A DNA stretch of 35,571 bases from an uncultured Mediterraneibacter sp. (GTDB taxonomy: Bacteria; Bacillota; Clostridia; Lachnospirales; Lachnospiraceae). Under the pieces are notes generated by a model. The model was not told where the DNA came from. It saw nothing but the letters and a program-made list of their open reading frames with translations, and ran no database searches. Positions 1 through 8,535 of the stretch are shown here, piece after piece (position 1 is the first letter of the stretch; every line of letters begins with the position of its first letter). The stretch lies in contig CALWQP010000031.1 of the NCBI GenBank assembly GCA_944383695.1, forward strand, positions 1 through 35,571, given 5' to 3'. A program made the translations under genes and the position numbers.

Positions 1-824
1 AGAAGACCGAGTCTGTATACATATGTAGAAAGAATCTCGGAAGCCGGAAGGTTCATATCTGTCTGCAGCGCATAAGCTTTTTCAAATCCAATGCTCATGA
101 TGTTTCCTGCCTGCAGGATAAACTGGATCACGATGATATTTTTGATCGCGGGCAGCTGTACATACCGGATCTGCTGAAGGATATTCGCTCCGTCCACGAT
201 CGCCGCCTCCTCCAAGTCCTTGCTGGCATTCGACAGCGCCGCCATATACATAATGGAAGACCATCCCGCCGTCTGCCAGATACCGCTAGCAATGTAGATC
301 GTCCGGAATGCTTCCGGCATTGCCATCCAGTTGGTGTCGATCCCGAGCAAGGAATTGATCGGTCCGACCGGAGAAAGGAACATACGGACCATACCACAGA
401 GTACTATGACCGAGATAAAGTTCGGCGCATAGATCAGAAGCTGTATCTTCTTCCTGATCCCGGTCCTTCGAATCTGGTTTAACAGAAGCGCAAGAATGAT
501 CGGAATCGGAAATCCCCACAAAAGCCCGAACACACTCAGCTTCAGTGTATTCATTAGATAGTTCATAAAATCCGGGGATGAAAGGAATCTTTGAAAATAT
601 TCCAACCCCACCCACGGACTTCCGAGAACGCCTTCGATTACGTTGTAATCCTCAAAGGCGATCAGAATACCGCCCATAGGACCATACTTGAAGATTAGCG
701 TAAGCAGAAGTCCCGGCAAAAGAAAGAACACATACAACTGCCAATTCTTTTTCACATACTTCAGTTTTTCCCGCGGTGTCTGCTTAGCTACGACTACCGC
801 ACTTTTTTTACGAAAAACTTTCAT
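1..824 (-). CDS. Sugar ABC transporter permease, LplB/MalF-type (3' end cut by window edge)
   Basis: This is an inner-membrane permease subunit of a carbohydrate ABC importer, partnered in the family by a second permease and a solute-binding protein whose genes would lie to the left of the window. About 274 residues are visible; the family is usually 290-320 long, so only the last few tens are missing. The protein begins with a basic stretch (MKVFRKKS), followed by a first TM segment around residues 28-48 and several more. The EAA signature that contacts the ATPase is visible as EEAAIVDGANILQQIRYVQLP near residue 205. The ATG has a strong AGGAGGGG ribosome binding site. It is divergent from a LacI-type regulator, which suggests sugar-dependent control. 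The exact substrate cannot be told from the sequence. Confidence 0.9.
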   Translation of the reverse strand, partial: MKVFRKKSAVVVAKQTPREKLKYVKKNWQLYVFFLLPGLLLTLIFKYGPMGGILIAFEDYNVIEGVLGSPWVGLEYFQRFLSSPDFMNYLMNTLKLSVFGLLWGFPIPIILALLLNQIRRTGIRKKIQLLIYAPNFISVIVLCGMVRMFLSPVGPINSLLGIDTNWMAMPEAFRTIYIASGIWQTAGWSSIMYMAALSNASKDLEEAAIVDGANILQQIRYVQLPAIKNIIVIQFILQAGNIMSIGFEKAYALQTDMNLPASEILSTYVYRLGL

Positions 825-910
825 TTTTTAGCCCCTCCTATTTTTACATTTGCACATCCCGCATTGTCTGATCGATCTTTTTATGCATAGATAGTTTATT
901 TGTTGTTATA

Positions 911-939
911 ATGGTATCATCAATTGTGCATATTGTCAA
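911..939 (-). promoter_or_regulatory. Sigma-A promoter of the ABC permease operon
   Basis: On the minus strand a perfect -35 TTGACA (934-939) is followed by a 17-nt spacer and a -10 TACCAT (911-916). It lies about 90 nt upstream of the permease start, leaving a leader of roughly 80 nt. The -35 box overlaps a TTGACAA motif that recurs in this intergenic region. Confidence 0.7.
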
Positions 940-951
940 CATTGTTTTTAC

Positions 952-1060
952 ATTTGACAAGTCTTTTTATTTTACAAATGCACTTTTTAACCTTTCATGT
1001 AAAATAATGCACATTCAATCTAGCAATATTAACATTTTGGCATTTTTACATTTGACAAAT
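952..1060. promoter_or_regulatory. Candidate operator pair for the LacI-type regulator
   Basis: Two copies of the near-palindrome ATTTGACAAAT are seen: 1050-1060 is perfect and 952-962 has one mismatch (AAGT end). Both sit in a longer shared string TTTTTACATTTGACAA. The copy at 1050-1060 covers the -35 of the regulator promoter, and a related TTGACAA overlaps the -35 of the divergent permease promoter at 933-939. Placement over promoter elements is what a LacI repressor operator would show. Binding is inference. Confidence 0.45.
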
Positions 1061-1080
1061 CTGCACAATTCTATTACATT
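1052..1080 (+). promoter_or_regulatory. Sigma-A promoter of the LacI-family regulator
   Basis: A perfect -35 TTGACA (1052-1057), a 17-nt spacer and a -10 TACATT (1075-1080) lie about 40 nt upstream of the regulator start codon. The -35 is inside the ATTTGACAAAT palindrome, which suggests autoregulation. Confidence 0.65.
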
Positions 1081-1122
1081 AAATGTAACACTATTACTAT
1101 TATTATTCGGGAGGTACTATTA

Positions 1123-2157
1123 ATGGAAAAGAAAATTACAGTTCAGGATATTGCAAATGCTTTGGGTCTTTCCAGAAATACAGTATCAAAAGCACTGAAT
1201 AATACGGGCACCCTCGCCGCGGAAACCCGGCAGAAGATACTTGAGAAAGCGGCGGAAATGGGATACCGCCGGATTATCTACCTCTCAGAGCCTTCCCCAG
1301 CGAAAAAAGGTGAGGTAAAGGAACTGGCATTAATCACTCAAAACATGCCTTACGGCTCCCATTTCGGAACCTATGCGCTAAACACTTTTCAGGAACGGAT
1401 GAGCAAAAATAATTATCGACTGTCCATGTTTCCAGTAAGGGATACGGAGATTTCTTCGTTAAGCCTTCCAATGGGATTCAACGAAGCAAAAACAGCAGGC
1501 ATCATCTGCCTTGAGCTGTTTGATCTGGAATATATTGAGATGCTCAATACTCTTGACATCCCGCTTCTTTTTGTTGACACGGCTGCAGATACTGATATAA
1601 CACGGATCAAGGCAGATTTTCTTCTCATGGAAAATCATCTAAGCGTTTTTAATCTTACGAACACACTGATACAAAATGGCTGCCAGCGCTTTGCATTTGC
1701 AGGGAATCCTGAACATTGCCTTTCCTTCTCTGAAAGATATCAAGGATTTATACATGCACTCAGCATCAATAAGCTCGAACCATGCACTTCACAGTTTACC
1801 GGAAGAACAGTCTTCGCAGACGCAAAAACGCTAGAAGAGACTGTCCGGCGAACTCTTCAACTCCCTGATGTATTTGTGTGTGCCAATGATTTCGTTGCTA
1901 TTGATCTGATCCGTGCCCTAAAAAAATGCGAGATAAATGTGCCCGACGACGTCCGGGTCACCGGCTTTGATAATTCCGCAGAGTCGCGGATCATCGAACC
2001 GCACCTCACGACCGTTGACATTCCCAGCACGCAGATGGGCTATATTGCGGCGGATATGCTTCGTTCCCGGATTAACGAGCCGGCTATCCCATACCGAATC
2101 ACACACGTCCGGACAACACCAAAGTTCAGAGATTCCACAGGGGATCTTAAATACTGA
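1123..2157 (+). CDS. LacI-family transcriptional regulator
   Basis: A 344-residue DNA-binding repressor/activator of sugar metabolism. Residues 4-50 form the LacI helix-turn-helix and hinge helix (VQDIANALGLSRNTVSKALN, then TRQKILEKAAEMGY). Residues about 65-335 form the periplasmic-binding-protein-like effector domain, with the typical late motifs DDVRVTGFDNS and TTVDIP. Length and order are normal for the family. The start is set by GGGAGG 9 nt upstream. It is transcribed away from the sugar permease gene, with candidate operators between the two. The effector is presumably the sugar imported by that transporter or a derivative, but no residue pattern identifies it. Confidence 0.93.
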   Translation: MEKKITVQDIANALGLSRNTVSKALNNTGTLAAETRQKILEKAAEMGYRRIIYLSEPSPAKKGEVKELALITQNMPYGSHFGTYALNTFQERMSKNNYRLSMFPVRDTEISSLSLPMGFNEAKTAGIICLELFDLEYIEMLNTLDIPLLFVDTAADTDITRIKADFLLMENHLSVFNLTNTLIQNGCQRFAFAGNPEHCLSFSERYQGFIHALSINKLEPCTSQFTGRTVFADAKTLEETVRRTLQLPDVFVCANDFVAIDLIRALKKCEINVPDDVRVTGFDNSAESRIIEPHLTTVDIPSTQMGYIAADMLRSRINEPAIPYRITHVRTTPKFRDSTGDLKY

Positions 2158-2173
2158 CTCAGCAATAAAACAG

Positions 2174-2220
2174 GAGTATCGCTAGATTGTCAAATTTGAT
2201 AACTAAGCGATACTCTTTCT
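2174..2220 (+). terminator. Rho-independent terminator of the LacI-type gene
   Basis: A perfect 10-bp stem GAGTATCGCT (2174-2183) / AGCGATACTC (2206-2215) is followed by TTTCTTTCTT. The 22-nt loop itself holds a near-perfect palindrome, TTGTCAAATTTGATAA, which includes another copy of ATTTGACAA (2187-2195, reverse strand). Confidence 0.8.
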
Positions 2221-2296
2221 TCACTATCTCATTCGCATAACTAGGGGAGTTTTTTCTTTCATGTTCGATACCCCTACACATTTATGAGCAGCACCC
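2221..2296. other. Left junction zone between chromosome and conjugative element
   Basis: This short gap separates the terminator of the chromosomal regulator from the last gene of the conjugative module. It contains an inverted repeat TAGGGG (2242-2247) / CCCCTA (2271-2276) with a T-rich loop. No direct repeat of the tRNA-Glu end or of the right junction was found here by eye, so the exact boundary is not defined. Confidence 0.3.
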
Positions 2297-3982
2297 TTAA
2301 TACATCACTACCCCATATCCATAAATCGAGCTATCCCCTGTCGCATATCTTCCTCTCTGCACCTTATTACTGCTGTTCCCCTCTATGGTGTTGACAAATC
2401 CATTTTCCACATTTACCACGATTCCCACATGGTCGAGATCCCCGCCGTCTCCCCACTCGAAGAAGATCAGATCTCCGGTCTTTGGTGTATAGCCTGCGCT
2501 CTCAAACTGTCCACGCTCCTGAAACCACTTTGCTCCCACGGAACATTTGGCAAATTTCGGAATAATCCCGGCATCAATATATCCGCACTGATCCGCGCAC
2601 CATGACACAAAGCAGGCACACCACGGCTGGTATTCATCGTATCCATACCATCTCCAGTATATTTCACCACCACTGTTTCCTTCCTGAGACAGTGCCACTT
2701 CCACCAAATCGCCACTCCCGCCAGTAGGGATCAGTCTGCCGTAAGGGTAATAGCGCAGGACGTGCGCAACATACTGTTTATCTCCGTAACTGCTCCAGCC
2801 CAACTGTGCCGCCATCATATCGGAAAAATCACTGGCATTGGTCACACTGTACCCGCCGTAATTTTCTTTCGCCCACATGATATATCCGTTCCCGTAATTA
2901 TATCCTTGTATCGCCAGTTTGATATGCTCCATGTCAATCGGACTTTCCACCTCTGCTTCAGCAAGACAGGATGCAAGGTACTGGATTCCCACATTGATCG
3001 AATATTCCGGATCGGTAATTCCGCCCGGCGTGTTGGCATATTCTGTGTTATACGGACACTCTGATGCCTGCATGGGATCATTCCCACGTCCGCCACTCTC
3101 CTGCATCATGACCGCTTTGATCAACTCCACGTAGTCACCGATCCCGTGTTCATTGGCATACTGCCGAATCAGCGGATCATACACCTCTACTTCTTCGCTG
3201 ACCGGAGTATATGTCTCTGAATTACTTCCCAAGAGGCTTAGTGCCGCGCCAAAAAGGATTACCACAATCAGAATTATCAGTACAATCCATCCTCCTGCGG
3301 CAATGGCACTGATCAGAGCTTTGGCAGCGACAATCGCCGCTTTCGCTGCGGCGGCTGTTGCCTTCGCCGCTGCTTTTGCCGTCACGATTGCCGTTTTTGC
3401 ACTGACCCGTGCGGCATAAGCCGCTCTTTGTGCTGTAATCACAGACGTCCGCGCCGCCATCTGGACTGCTTTCGCGGTCTGCGCAGTCGTTTTTGCCGCT
3501 GCCCGGGAACTGTTCATCGCAGTTTTCACAGCTTTTCCACCGGCTTTGATACTCTGCGCGCCTCCGGTTTTGATACCGCTAGTAGTCCTCTGCAGCGTTT
3601 TTACGGTCTGCGCACCCCGATTCCGCGTCTTTACACTCTGCCGGATGGTACTATTGATATTCTCTGCCTGACTCTGGACAGATCTTTTCAGACGGGTGTT
3701 TTCTTTCACAGACTGAACCCCGTCTTTTACTCTGCGCCTGATCGTTCCACCCTGTCGGATCACCTGTCTGCCTCCGCGGTATGCAAGGGATTCTGCGGTA
3801 CGGGTAATGCAATCCTGCGCATAAGCTACGGATTCGGAACTGCCCTGATTCTGGATCGGTGTCTGCCCGGTCTGGTCTTTTGTACGGACAAATCCCTGTT
3901 TCATATGCTCCGCCGCTGTCAGCCCCCGATCAAGGACTTTCACATCCCGACTTACCTGCCGTACTTTTATATCCCTGCTCAT
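2297..3982 (-). CDS. T4SS cell-wall hydrolase: lysozyme-like plus CHAP domain
   Basis: A 561-residue bifunctional peptidoglycan hydrolase, the VirB1/CwlT-like component that locally opens the wall for the conjugation channel. Residues 1-225 are basic and very rich in Ala, Lys, Thr and Gln, ending in repeated AAKA/TAKA units. One TM anchor (GWIVLIILIVVILFGAALSLLG) is near residues 230-252. A lysozyme-like domain follows (about 270-405), with catalytic-Glu context VMMQESGGRGNDPMQ. The C-terminal CHAP amidase/endopeptidase domain (about 425-560) has Cys in WCACFVSW, His in LDHVGIV and a polar residue in TIEGNSS. It is the last gene of the transfer operon, 9 bp after the preceding stop. The DUF4315/DUF4366 genes that often follow in Tn1549-type elements are absent. 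Confidence 0.9.
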   Translation of the reverse strand: MSRDIKVRQVSRDVKVLDRGLTAAEHMKQGFVRTKDQTGQTPIQNQGSSESVAYAQDCITRTAESLAYRGGRQVIRQGGTIRRRVKDGVQSVKENTRLKRSVQSQAENINSTIRQSVKTRNRGAQTVKTLQRTTSGIKTGGAQSIKAGGKAVKTAMNSSRAAAKTTAQTAKAVQMAARTSVITAQRAAYAARVSAKTAIVTAKAAAKATAAAAKAAIVAAKALISAIAAGGWIVLIILIVVILFGAALSLLGSNSETYTPVSEEVEVYDPLIRQYANEHGIGDYVELIKAVMMQESGGRGNDPMQASECPYNTEYANTPGGITDPEYSINVGIQYLASCLAEAEVESPIDMEHIKLAIQGYNYGNGYIMWAKENYGGYSVTNASDFSDMMAAQLGWSSYGDKQYVAHVLRYYPYGRLIPTGGSGDLVEVALSQEGNSGGEIYWRWYGYDEYQPWCACFVSWCADQCGYIDAGIIPKFAKCSVGAKWFQERGQFESAGYTPKTGDLIFFEWGDGGDLDHVGIVVNVENGFVNTIEGNSSNKVQRGRYATGDSSIYGYGVVMY

Positions 3983-3991
3983 CTCATTTTC

Positions 3992-4417
3992 CTACCGCTC
4001 TATCGGATTGTTTCTATGAGCTCCCGGACTGTTAGCACGACTATGAGGAAGATCCCGGCAATAATCCGGATACCGCAATCGGATTGCCTCGAAAAAGTAG
4101 GGCGCATACCCGCAGTCAAACAGTTCATACGGGGAGTACATCCGCTCCTGCCCCTCTTCCACATATCCCTCCATCAAGTTAAAGGCAAGCCGTGTCAGCC
4201 GGATCGTTCCGCCTGTCTGCCATCCATCATACAATCCCTCCGGCTTGATCCGGTCTCTCTGAAAATCAAACAGCCGCCCAATGTTTGTTCTGGCACTTTC
4301 AGAAATTCCAACGCAATAGAAAAAGGACTGATGGTTACAGTCCTTGTATCTGCTCCTCTCTAACATCTCCTGAAAGAATTGTCTGTGTTCCTTTGAACGA
4401 AAGCGTATCTCACTCAT
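3992..4417 (-). CDS. DUF6075-like conjugative-element protein
   Basis: A 141-residue soluble protein of unknown function, found between virB4 and the wall hydrolase in many clostridial conjugative elements. I recall it as DUF6075; the family number is from memory. Visible features are an N-terminal FRSKEHRQFFQEMLERS helix, a DCNHQSFFYCVGIS segment, and a conserved-looking C-terminal part, GWQTGGTIRLTRLAFNLMEGY and YELFDCGYAPYFFEAIRLRYPDYCR. No TM or signal peptide. I chose the Met at 4417 because GGAGG lies 9 nt upstream; a start 54 nt further upstream would only lengthen the overlap with virB4. The chosen start overlaps the virB4 stop by 8 nt, so translation is probably coupled. Confidence 0.75.
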   Translation of the reverse strand: MSEIRFRSKEHRQFFQEMLERSRYKDCNHQSFFYCVGISESARTNIGRLFDFQRDRIKPEGLYDGWQTGGTIRLTRLAFNLMEGYVEEGQERMYSPYELFDCGYAPYFFEAIRLRYPDYCRDLPHSRANSPGAHRNNPIER

Positions 4418-6827
4418 CTGTCTTTCCTCCATTTTCTTTTGTACTTGCTGCATTGTGCCATGTTCCATCAAAATCTTCCGGTTTGGTGGACATCAATTTA
4501 TAGATTTCTGTTCCCCTGCTCATCTGGTTTTGGAATGGAACAAGGGCTTTCCCGATCTTGGCAAGACCGTCTCCCGCATTGGCATTGGTGATATATTTCA
4601 ACTGATCCCCGGAGATATGCATAAGCTCCGCGAGCTGTTCCCGGTCTGACGCAGACTGATTCAGCATGATCACAAACTCGGAGTTGGATAACATTGTTCT
4701 TGCTTTCAAAGATTCCAGTACATACTCCACATTCTGTGTCAGACTGGTCGTCCATGCATTTCTCTTACGGAAGCGTCGGTACGCACTGTCAAAAAAGTTT
4801 GCGCTGTACTTGTGCTGAAGCAGGGTATGAAATTCATCCAGAAACAGATGCGTCCGCACGCCCCTCTCCCAATTCTGCGATACCCGGTTGATCATATGGT
4901 CGGTAATAACAAGCTGACCGAGGTTTTTCATATCCTCCACCATATCCCTTGTGTTAAAGCTGATCAGCCTGTTGTTTGTCTCGATATTCGTCGGATGTGA
5001 AAAGTTGTTGAGCGTACCGTCTGTAAACAACTCCAGCATGAGCGCCAGATCCTGTGCCTCCGGCTCGTCCTGCTCCTGAAGGATTCGCCGCAGCGTGAAA
5101 AAGGTCGGAACTTCATAAGGCTTTTTCTTCATATACACATCCTCCACACAGCGGTCAAGGATACTCTTCTCTTTTGGTCCGATCACATAGGTTTCATCCG
5201 TGATCCGCTCATACAGGGAAAGGACAAACTGTGACTTATCCACAATCGGATTCTTGTCTCCGTACCCTTTCACCATATCCATTGCGTTCAGATGGATCTC
5301 GCTTCCCGCGCAGATCGGCAGGCTGACTCCACCCAGCGCATGCACCAGTGGCTCATACTCACCCTCCGGATCATAGATCAGAACCTGATCATCCGTGGTG
5401 GACAGGATGATCAGCAGGACAAACATTTTCGTCAGCATAGATTTTCCGCTCCCCGGCACACCTAAGATAAATGCGGACGGATTGAGCAGGAATCCCCGGT
5501 TCACTAAGATCAGATTGTGGGAGATTGCATTCACCCCACAATAAATACCGCCCTTGTCCATAACTTCCTGTGTACGGAAAGGGATCAGGCTGCCCAAGCT
5601 CTCCGTGGTCAGCGTCCTCATGCTGTCGATCTTCCTCACACCGATCGGAAGTGCTGTATTCATGCCGTCCATCTGCTGAAATTTCAGCACCGCCATCTGG
5701 CACATCCGGTTTCGCGCCAACGACAGGATCGTATTCGTGTCTGCGTCCAACTGTTTCTTATCTTTTGCCGTGTGCATCAACGTCACCACCGCTACCATCA
5801 TCCTTTGGTCTCTTGTAGTCAGATCACGCAGGAACTCCCGGCTTTCCTCTTTCTGCATCTCCATGTCATAGGGCACGGTAGCAGAAAAGTTCTGGTTGGC
5901 ATTCTGTCGTCTCTGCCAGTTCGTTATATTCGTTTCTACACCTAAAAGACGTGTCTGAGCCTCACGTACTGCCTCATCTGTAGGAATGGGGATCAGATCG
6001 ATACTGATCATCATGTCCTGATTGATGTCCGCAAACTCGGACACCATATTGTCGGGAATATATGAGGCATAATCTTTCAGATACAGCACCCGTCCGTACC
6101 GCTCTCCAACTTTGAAATGATCCCGTTCAAACTCCATGGTATCCGGGCAGATATAATCCTTAAAGCTGTGCCCAAGCCTCGCCGATTCTTTCAGATCAAA
6201 GTGGAACTGACTTTCCTCGCCTGCCCTGTAAAAACTGTACAGCACATGAAGTTTTTCCTGTGCGTCCAGTTCCTCACACTTAGATCCAAGCGTGCTGAAA
6301 TGGGAGATCAGCCCGTTTCCGGTACGGAGAAAATAATTTCTTGCATCCTCCACATTCTTCCGGTATACCGAAATCGTCACATACAATTCCCGGATCATGC
6401 CGTTTGCACCGATTGTCTTTTCCATCAACATTTCATTGACTTCTTTCCGGTACTTGTCCAGACCGTCCTCCTGCATGGGAATGAATACAGCCTCTTTCAA
6501 CTCTTCTTTGTTCAGCCTGCGGATGATCACAGTCAGTTTCGCCGTCGCTCCACAGTCAAAAAAATTGAGGATACTCATATAGTTTAGAAACTTGGCTTTT
6601 TTATCGTCCTCCGACAATACTTCAAAGTTAATATCCGTAAATCGATAGGTCTTAGCGAATTTATTTCTCCCCACCTGAAAAATACCGTCTTTCCAGATCC
6701 TCTGGATGGGAATTGCCTGCTGGACACTCTGGGGAATCTTAAACTTCTCCCGATCCTGCCGCATGACGCTTTTTAGTGTTCTTAACATCTCCTTTTCTTG
6801 CCTCCTTTTCCTGCTTTCTGATCTCAT
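4410..6827 (-). CDS. virB4: VirB4/TraE-type T4SS ATPase
   Basis: A cytoplasmic, membrane-associated AAA-type ATPase that powers assembly of the conjugation channel and substrate transfer. It is up to 805 residues long. Walker A is GVPGSGKS (about residue 457) and Walker B is HLFLDEFHTLL (about 667). The N-terminal half resembles the CagE/TrbE/VirB4 N-domain. The start is uncertain: the 6827 Met has a weak ribosome binding site and overlaps the prgI gene by 89 nt, and the Met at 6788 (MLRTLKSV) has AGGAG directly abutting it. Order prgI-virB4-DUF6075-hydrolase is typical of Tn1549-related elements. An intact P-loop and Walker B suggest a functional enzyme. Confidence 0.93.
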   Translation of the reverse strand: MRSESRKRRQEKEMLRTLKSVMRQDREKFKIPQSVQQAIPIQRIWKDGIFQVGRNKFAKTYRFTDINFEVLSEDDKKAKFLNYMSILNFFDCGATAKLTVIIRRLNKEELKEAVFIPMQEDGLDKYRKEVNEMLMEKTIGANGMIRELYVTISVYRKNVEDARNYFLRTGNGLISHFSTLGSKCEELDAQEKLHVLYSFYRAGEESQFHFDLKESARLGHSFKDYICPDTMEFERDHFKVGERYGRVLYLKDYASYIPDNMVSEFADINQDMMISIDLIPIPTDEAVREAQTRLLGVETNITNWQRRQNANQNFSATVPYDMEMQKEESREFLRDLTTRDQRMMVAVVTLMHTAKDKKQLDADTNTILSLARNRMCQMAVLKFQQMDGMNTALPIGVRKIDSMRTLTTESLGSLIPFRTQEVMDKGGIYCGVNAISHNLILVNRGFLLNPSAFILGVPGSGKSMLTKMFVLLIILSTTDDQVLIYDPEGEYEPLVHALGGVSLPICAGSEIHLNAMDMVKGYGDKNPIVDKSQFVLSLYERITDETYVIGPKEKSILDRCVEDVYMKKKPYEVPTFFTLRRILQEQDEPEAQDLALMLELFTDGTLNNFSHPTNIETNNRLISFNTRDMVEDMKNLGQLVITDHMINRVSQNWERGVRTHLFLDEFHTLLQHKYSANFFDSAYRRFRKRNAWTTSLTQNVEYVLESLKARTMLSNSEFVIMLNQSASDREQLAELMHISGDQLKYITNANAGDGLAKIGKALVPFQNQMSRGTEIYKLMSTKPEDFDGTWHNAASTKENGGKTDE

Positions 6828-7146
6828 CTTTTGTCAGTTCGTAATAAAGACTTTCCGCCCGGCATACCAGATATTTCGGCATAAGGATCTCACTCTTGAT
6901 CCACACCCACACAAATTTCTCCGCCGGCATCCCGTGGTACTTCACGAATCCAATCAGGGCAAAAGGGAAGGCCCCCAACATACAGATCCAACTAATCGTT
7001 TCCATTCCCACATAAGGACGAAACAAAAAATAAAGCCCGACGGCAACACCGCAGGCGAATACAGAGCAGATGAACTGCCGAAGAGACAACCCAAAGTACA
7101 TTGCCTCCGTATATTCCCGGATCTCCCGGTTGATTTTCACTTCCAT
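6739..7146 (-). CDS. prgI: PrgI family T4SS membrane protein
   Basis: A 135-residue membrane protein, a VirB3-like partner of VirB4 in Gram-positive conjugation systems. The N-terminus MEVKINREIREYTEAMYFGLSLRQ is the family's hallmark start. Two TM segments follow (about residues 26-44 and 50-70), then KYHGMPAEKFVWVWIKSEIL and a basic C-terminal tail. It lies directly upstream of virB4. The first gene on its 5' side is an oppositely oriented ORF, so prgI-virB4 may need transcription reading across it or a promoter of their own. Confidence 0.85.
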   Translation of the reverse strand: MEVKINREIREYTEAMYFGLSLRQFICSVFACGVAVGLYFLFRPYVGMETISWICMLGAFPFALIGFVKYHGMPAEKFVWVWIKSEILMPKYLVCRAESLYYELTKDEIRKQEKEARKGDVKNTKKRHAAGSGEV

Positions 7147-7192
7147 ATTTATCTCCTGTTTCTATATAATTTCATATTTCCCATTCGCACAT

Positions 7193-7220
7193 TTGCATTC
7201 GGTTCCCTGTCTGCTATACT
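7193..7220 (+). promoter_or_regulatory. Promoter of the antisense membrane-protein gene
   Basis: TTGCAT (7193-7198), a 16-nt spacer and TATACT (7215-7220) on the plus strand lie 30 nt upstream of a gene that has a strong AAAGGAGGA ribosome binding site. The promoter points against the surrounding T4SS operon. Confidence 0.6.
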
Positions 7221-7250
7221 CAAAGAAAAACTGCAAAGGAGGATTCCACT

Positions 7251-7631
7251 ATGACATATGCGCTTTTTCTTTCTCTTGGACTGACCGTTTTACTGATAAT
7301 CCTTTCCCTGATCTTTAAGATCGCAGGAAAACTTCGTCTCACCCTGCCGCTCGTCTACTTCCTGTTGATCGCCACGGTATTAAACCCATGGGCGGCAGCA
7401 CACGAAAAACTGGCTCTTGGTATCCTCTTTATACTGATTGCCCTGTCTGTTATTAGCTGGCTCTTTGCTCTGAAGAATTATCTCTCCGACCGGAGTTACT
7501 ATAAGGCACTGGAAGAAGATATGAGCTGGCAGATCCAACAAGCCCGGGAACGCGGGATACCTTTTGATTCTGTCTACTTTGACAGTCAGGGAAATATGCG
7601 TTATAACGATACCGACGAAATCGTAGAATAG
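7251..7631 (+). CDS. Small three-TM membrane protein, opposite to the T4SS operon
   Basis: A 126-residue protein I do not recognise. Residues about 4-24, 29-47 and 54-74 are strongly hydrophobic, giving three likely TM helices. A charged, soluble C-terminal tail follows, with KALEEDMSWQIQQARERGIPFDSVYFDSQGN. The start has AAAGGAGGA 8 nt upstream, and the gene has its own promoter and a strong terminator, so it is a real independent unit. It is the only plus-strand gene within the conjugative element and lies between virB6 and prgI. A role in entry exclusion, channel modulation or signalling is possible from position and topology, but that is inference only. Confidence 0.75.
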   Translation: MTYALFLSLGLTVLLIILSLIFKIAGKLRLTLPLVYFLLIATVLNPWAAAHEKLALGILFILIALSVISWLFALKNYLSDRSYYKALEEDMSWQIQQARERGIPFDSVYFDSQGNMRYNDTDEIVE

Positions 7632-7658
7632 GACGCTTCACCGCGTCCTTTCTTTTTT
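7631..7658 (+). terminator. Terminator of the antisense membrane-protein gene
   Basis: A perfect 6-bp GC-rich stem GGACGC (7631-7636) / GCGTCC (7643-7648) with a 6-nt loop, then TTTCTTTTTT. It overlaps the stop codon of the plus-strand gene and separates it from the converging virB6 end. Confidence 0.8.
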
Positions 7659-7673
7659 GCCACAAATTCATAT

Positions 7674-8513
7674 CTACAATCCCATCATCTCACGCACCAC
7701 CCGGTCAGACATCTTCACAGCCCCGACCAGCACCAGCATATTAAAGATCAGCTCGCCCACATAGCTCCATACCATCGTGACCGCTGACGCGCCTTCTTCT
7801 ACCACTGGCGGCGATGCCGCAAATACGGAAAAGATGATACAAGCCAATACAATGATCGCCCCCTCCAGACACACGGCTGCATAGCTTTTGATAAAGCTCT
7901 TGCCCACATTCTGGCTGGGCTCTCCTGCAAAAGTGGACAATGGGATCGGAGCGATCGCCGCATAAAGATACAGGCGGAAGAACCGCCCATACACACTCAT
8001 GATCATAATAAAACTCAGAATCGTGATAAAAAGACTTCCGATCAACGTCACAGCCCACAGCGGGATACTCTCTAAAAATCCACAGTCCTCTACTGCCTCT
8101 ACGATTTCTGCCGGAAGCACGGTCTCTTCCGCCTCTCCAAAGCCTGCCGAGTCCATGATCGTACCAATAATCCCCTGTACGATATTAAAGAGGGCTACCA
8201 TCAGTTCCATCCCGTAAGTGATCGAACTTTTCGACAGAGCAAATCTTATAAACATTCGGACTGCGTGTTCCGGCTTTTTCACCTCTGCAAAGCTCCCGCA
8301 AGTCTTCACAACTCCTACCACAAAGAAAAGTACCAGCAGCGCATAGCCGATTGCCTGCAACGCGCCGTGGATATTGACGATCACATCCCATATGGCACCG
8401 CCCTTAAATTCTTCCGGTGACTGTGTAAGGATCTGCCAGATCTCAGCGAGCTTTTCGTTCCACGTTTCCAATGCATTTTGGAGATTCTGCACTACCCAGT
8501 TGTCTGATTCCAT
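7674..8513 (-). CDS. VirB6/TrbL-like T4SS channel protein
   Basis: A 279-residue polytopic membrane protein forming part of the inner-membrane channel of the conjugation machine. Hydrophobic segments near residues 44-66, 93-115, 150-185, 190-205, 220-245 and 250-268 fit a VirB6/TrbL-like topology. The sequence includes GGAIWDVIVNIHGALQAIGYALLVLFF and the late YAAIAPIPLSTFAGEPSQNVGKSFIKS motif common to these proteins. I chose the Met at 8513 because AGGAGG lies 8 nt upstream; an upstream in-frame Met at 8546 would start inside the hairpin. It follows the VirB2-like pilin gene after an 80-nt gap that contains a stable hairpin. Confidence 0.85.
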   Translation of the reverse strand: MESDNWVVQNLQNALETWNEKLAEIWQILTQSPEEFKGGAIWDVIVNIHGALQAIGYALLVLFFVVGVVKTCGSFAEVKKPEHAVRMFIRFALSKSSITYGMELMVALFNIVQGIIGTIMDSAGFGEAEETVLPAEIVEAVEDCGFLESIPLWAVTLIGSLFITILSFIMIMSVYGRFFRLYLYAAIAPIPLSTFAGEPSQNVGKSFIKSYAAVCLEGAIIVLACIIFSVFAASPPVVEEGASAVTMVWSYVGELIFNMLVLVGAVKMSDRVVREMMGL

Positions 8514-8535
8514 TCGCAAACCTCCTTTTGGGCGC

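Noticed and set aside
2263-2275. GTTCGATACCCCT resembles the T-arm of tRNA-Glu (12 of 13 bases, GTTCGATTCCCCT on the minus strand at 25168-25180), a possible attachment-site duplicate.
   Set aside because: The two copies are in opposite orientation, whereas an integrated element is flanked by direct repeats. The match does not continue into the acceptor stem, and it is part of a local TAGGGG/CCCCTA inverted repeat.
3153-4363. Long plus-strand open frames opposite the wall hydrolase and the DUF6075-like gene.
   Set aside because: They are shadows of the Ala/Lys-rich minus-strand coding sequence, with Cys/Arg/Pro-rich implausible protein and no ribosome binding site.
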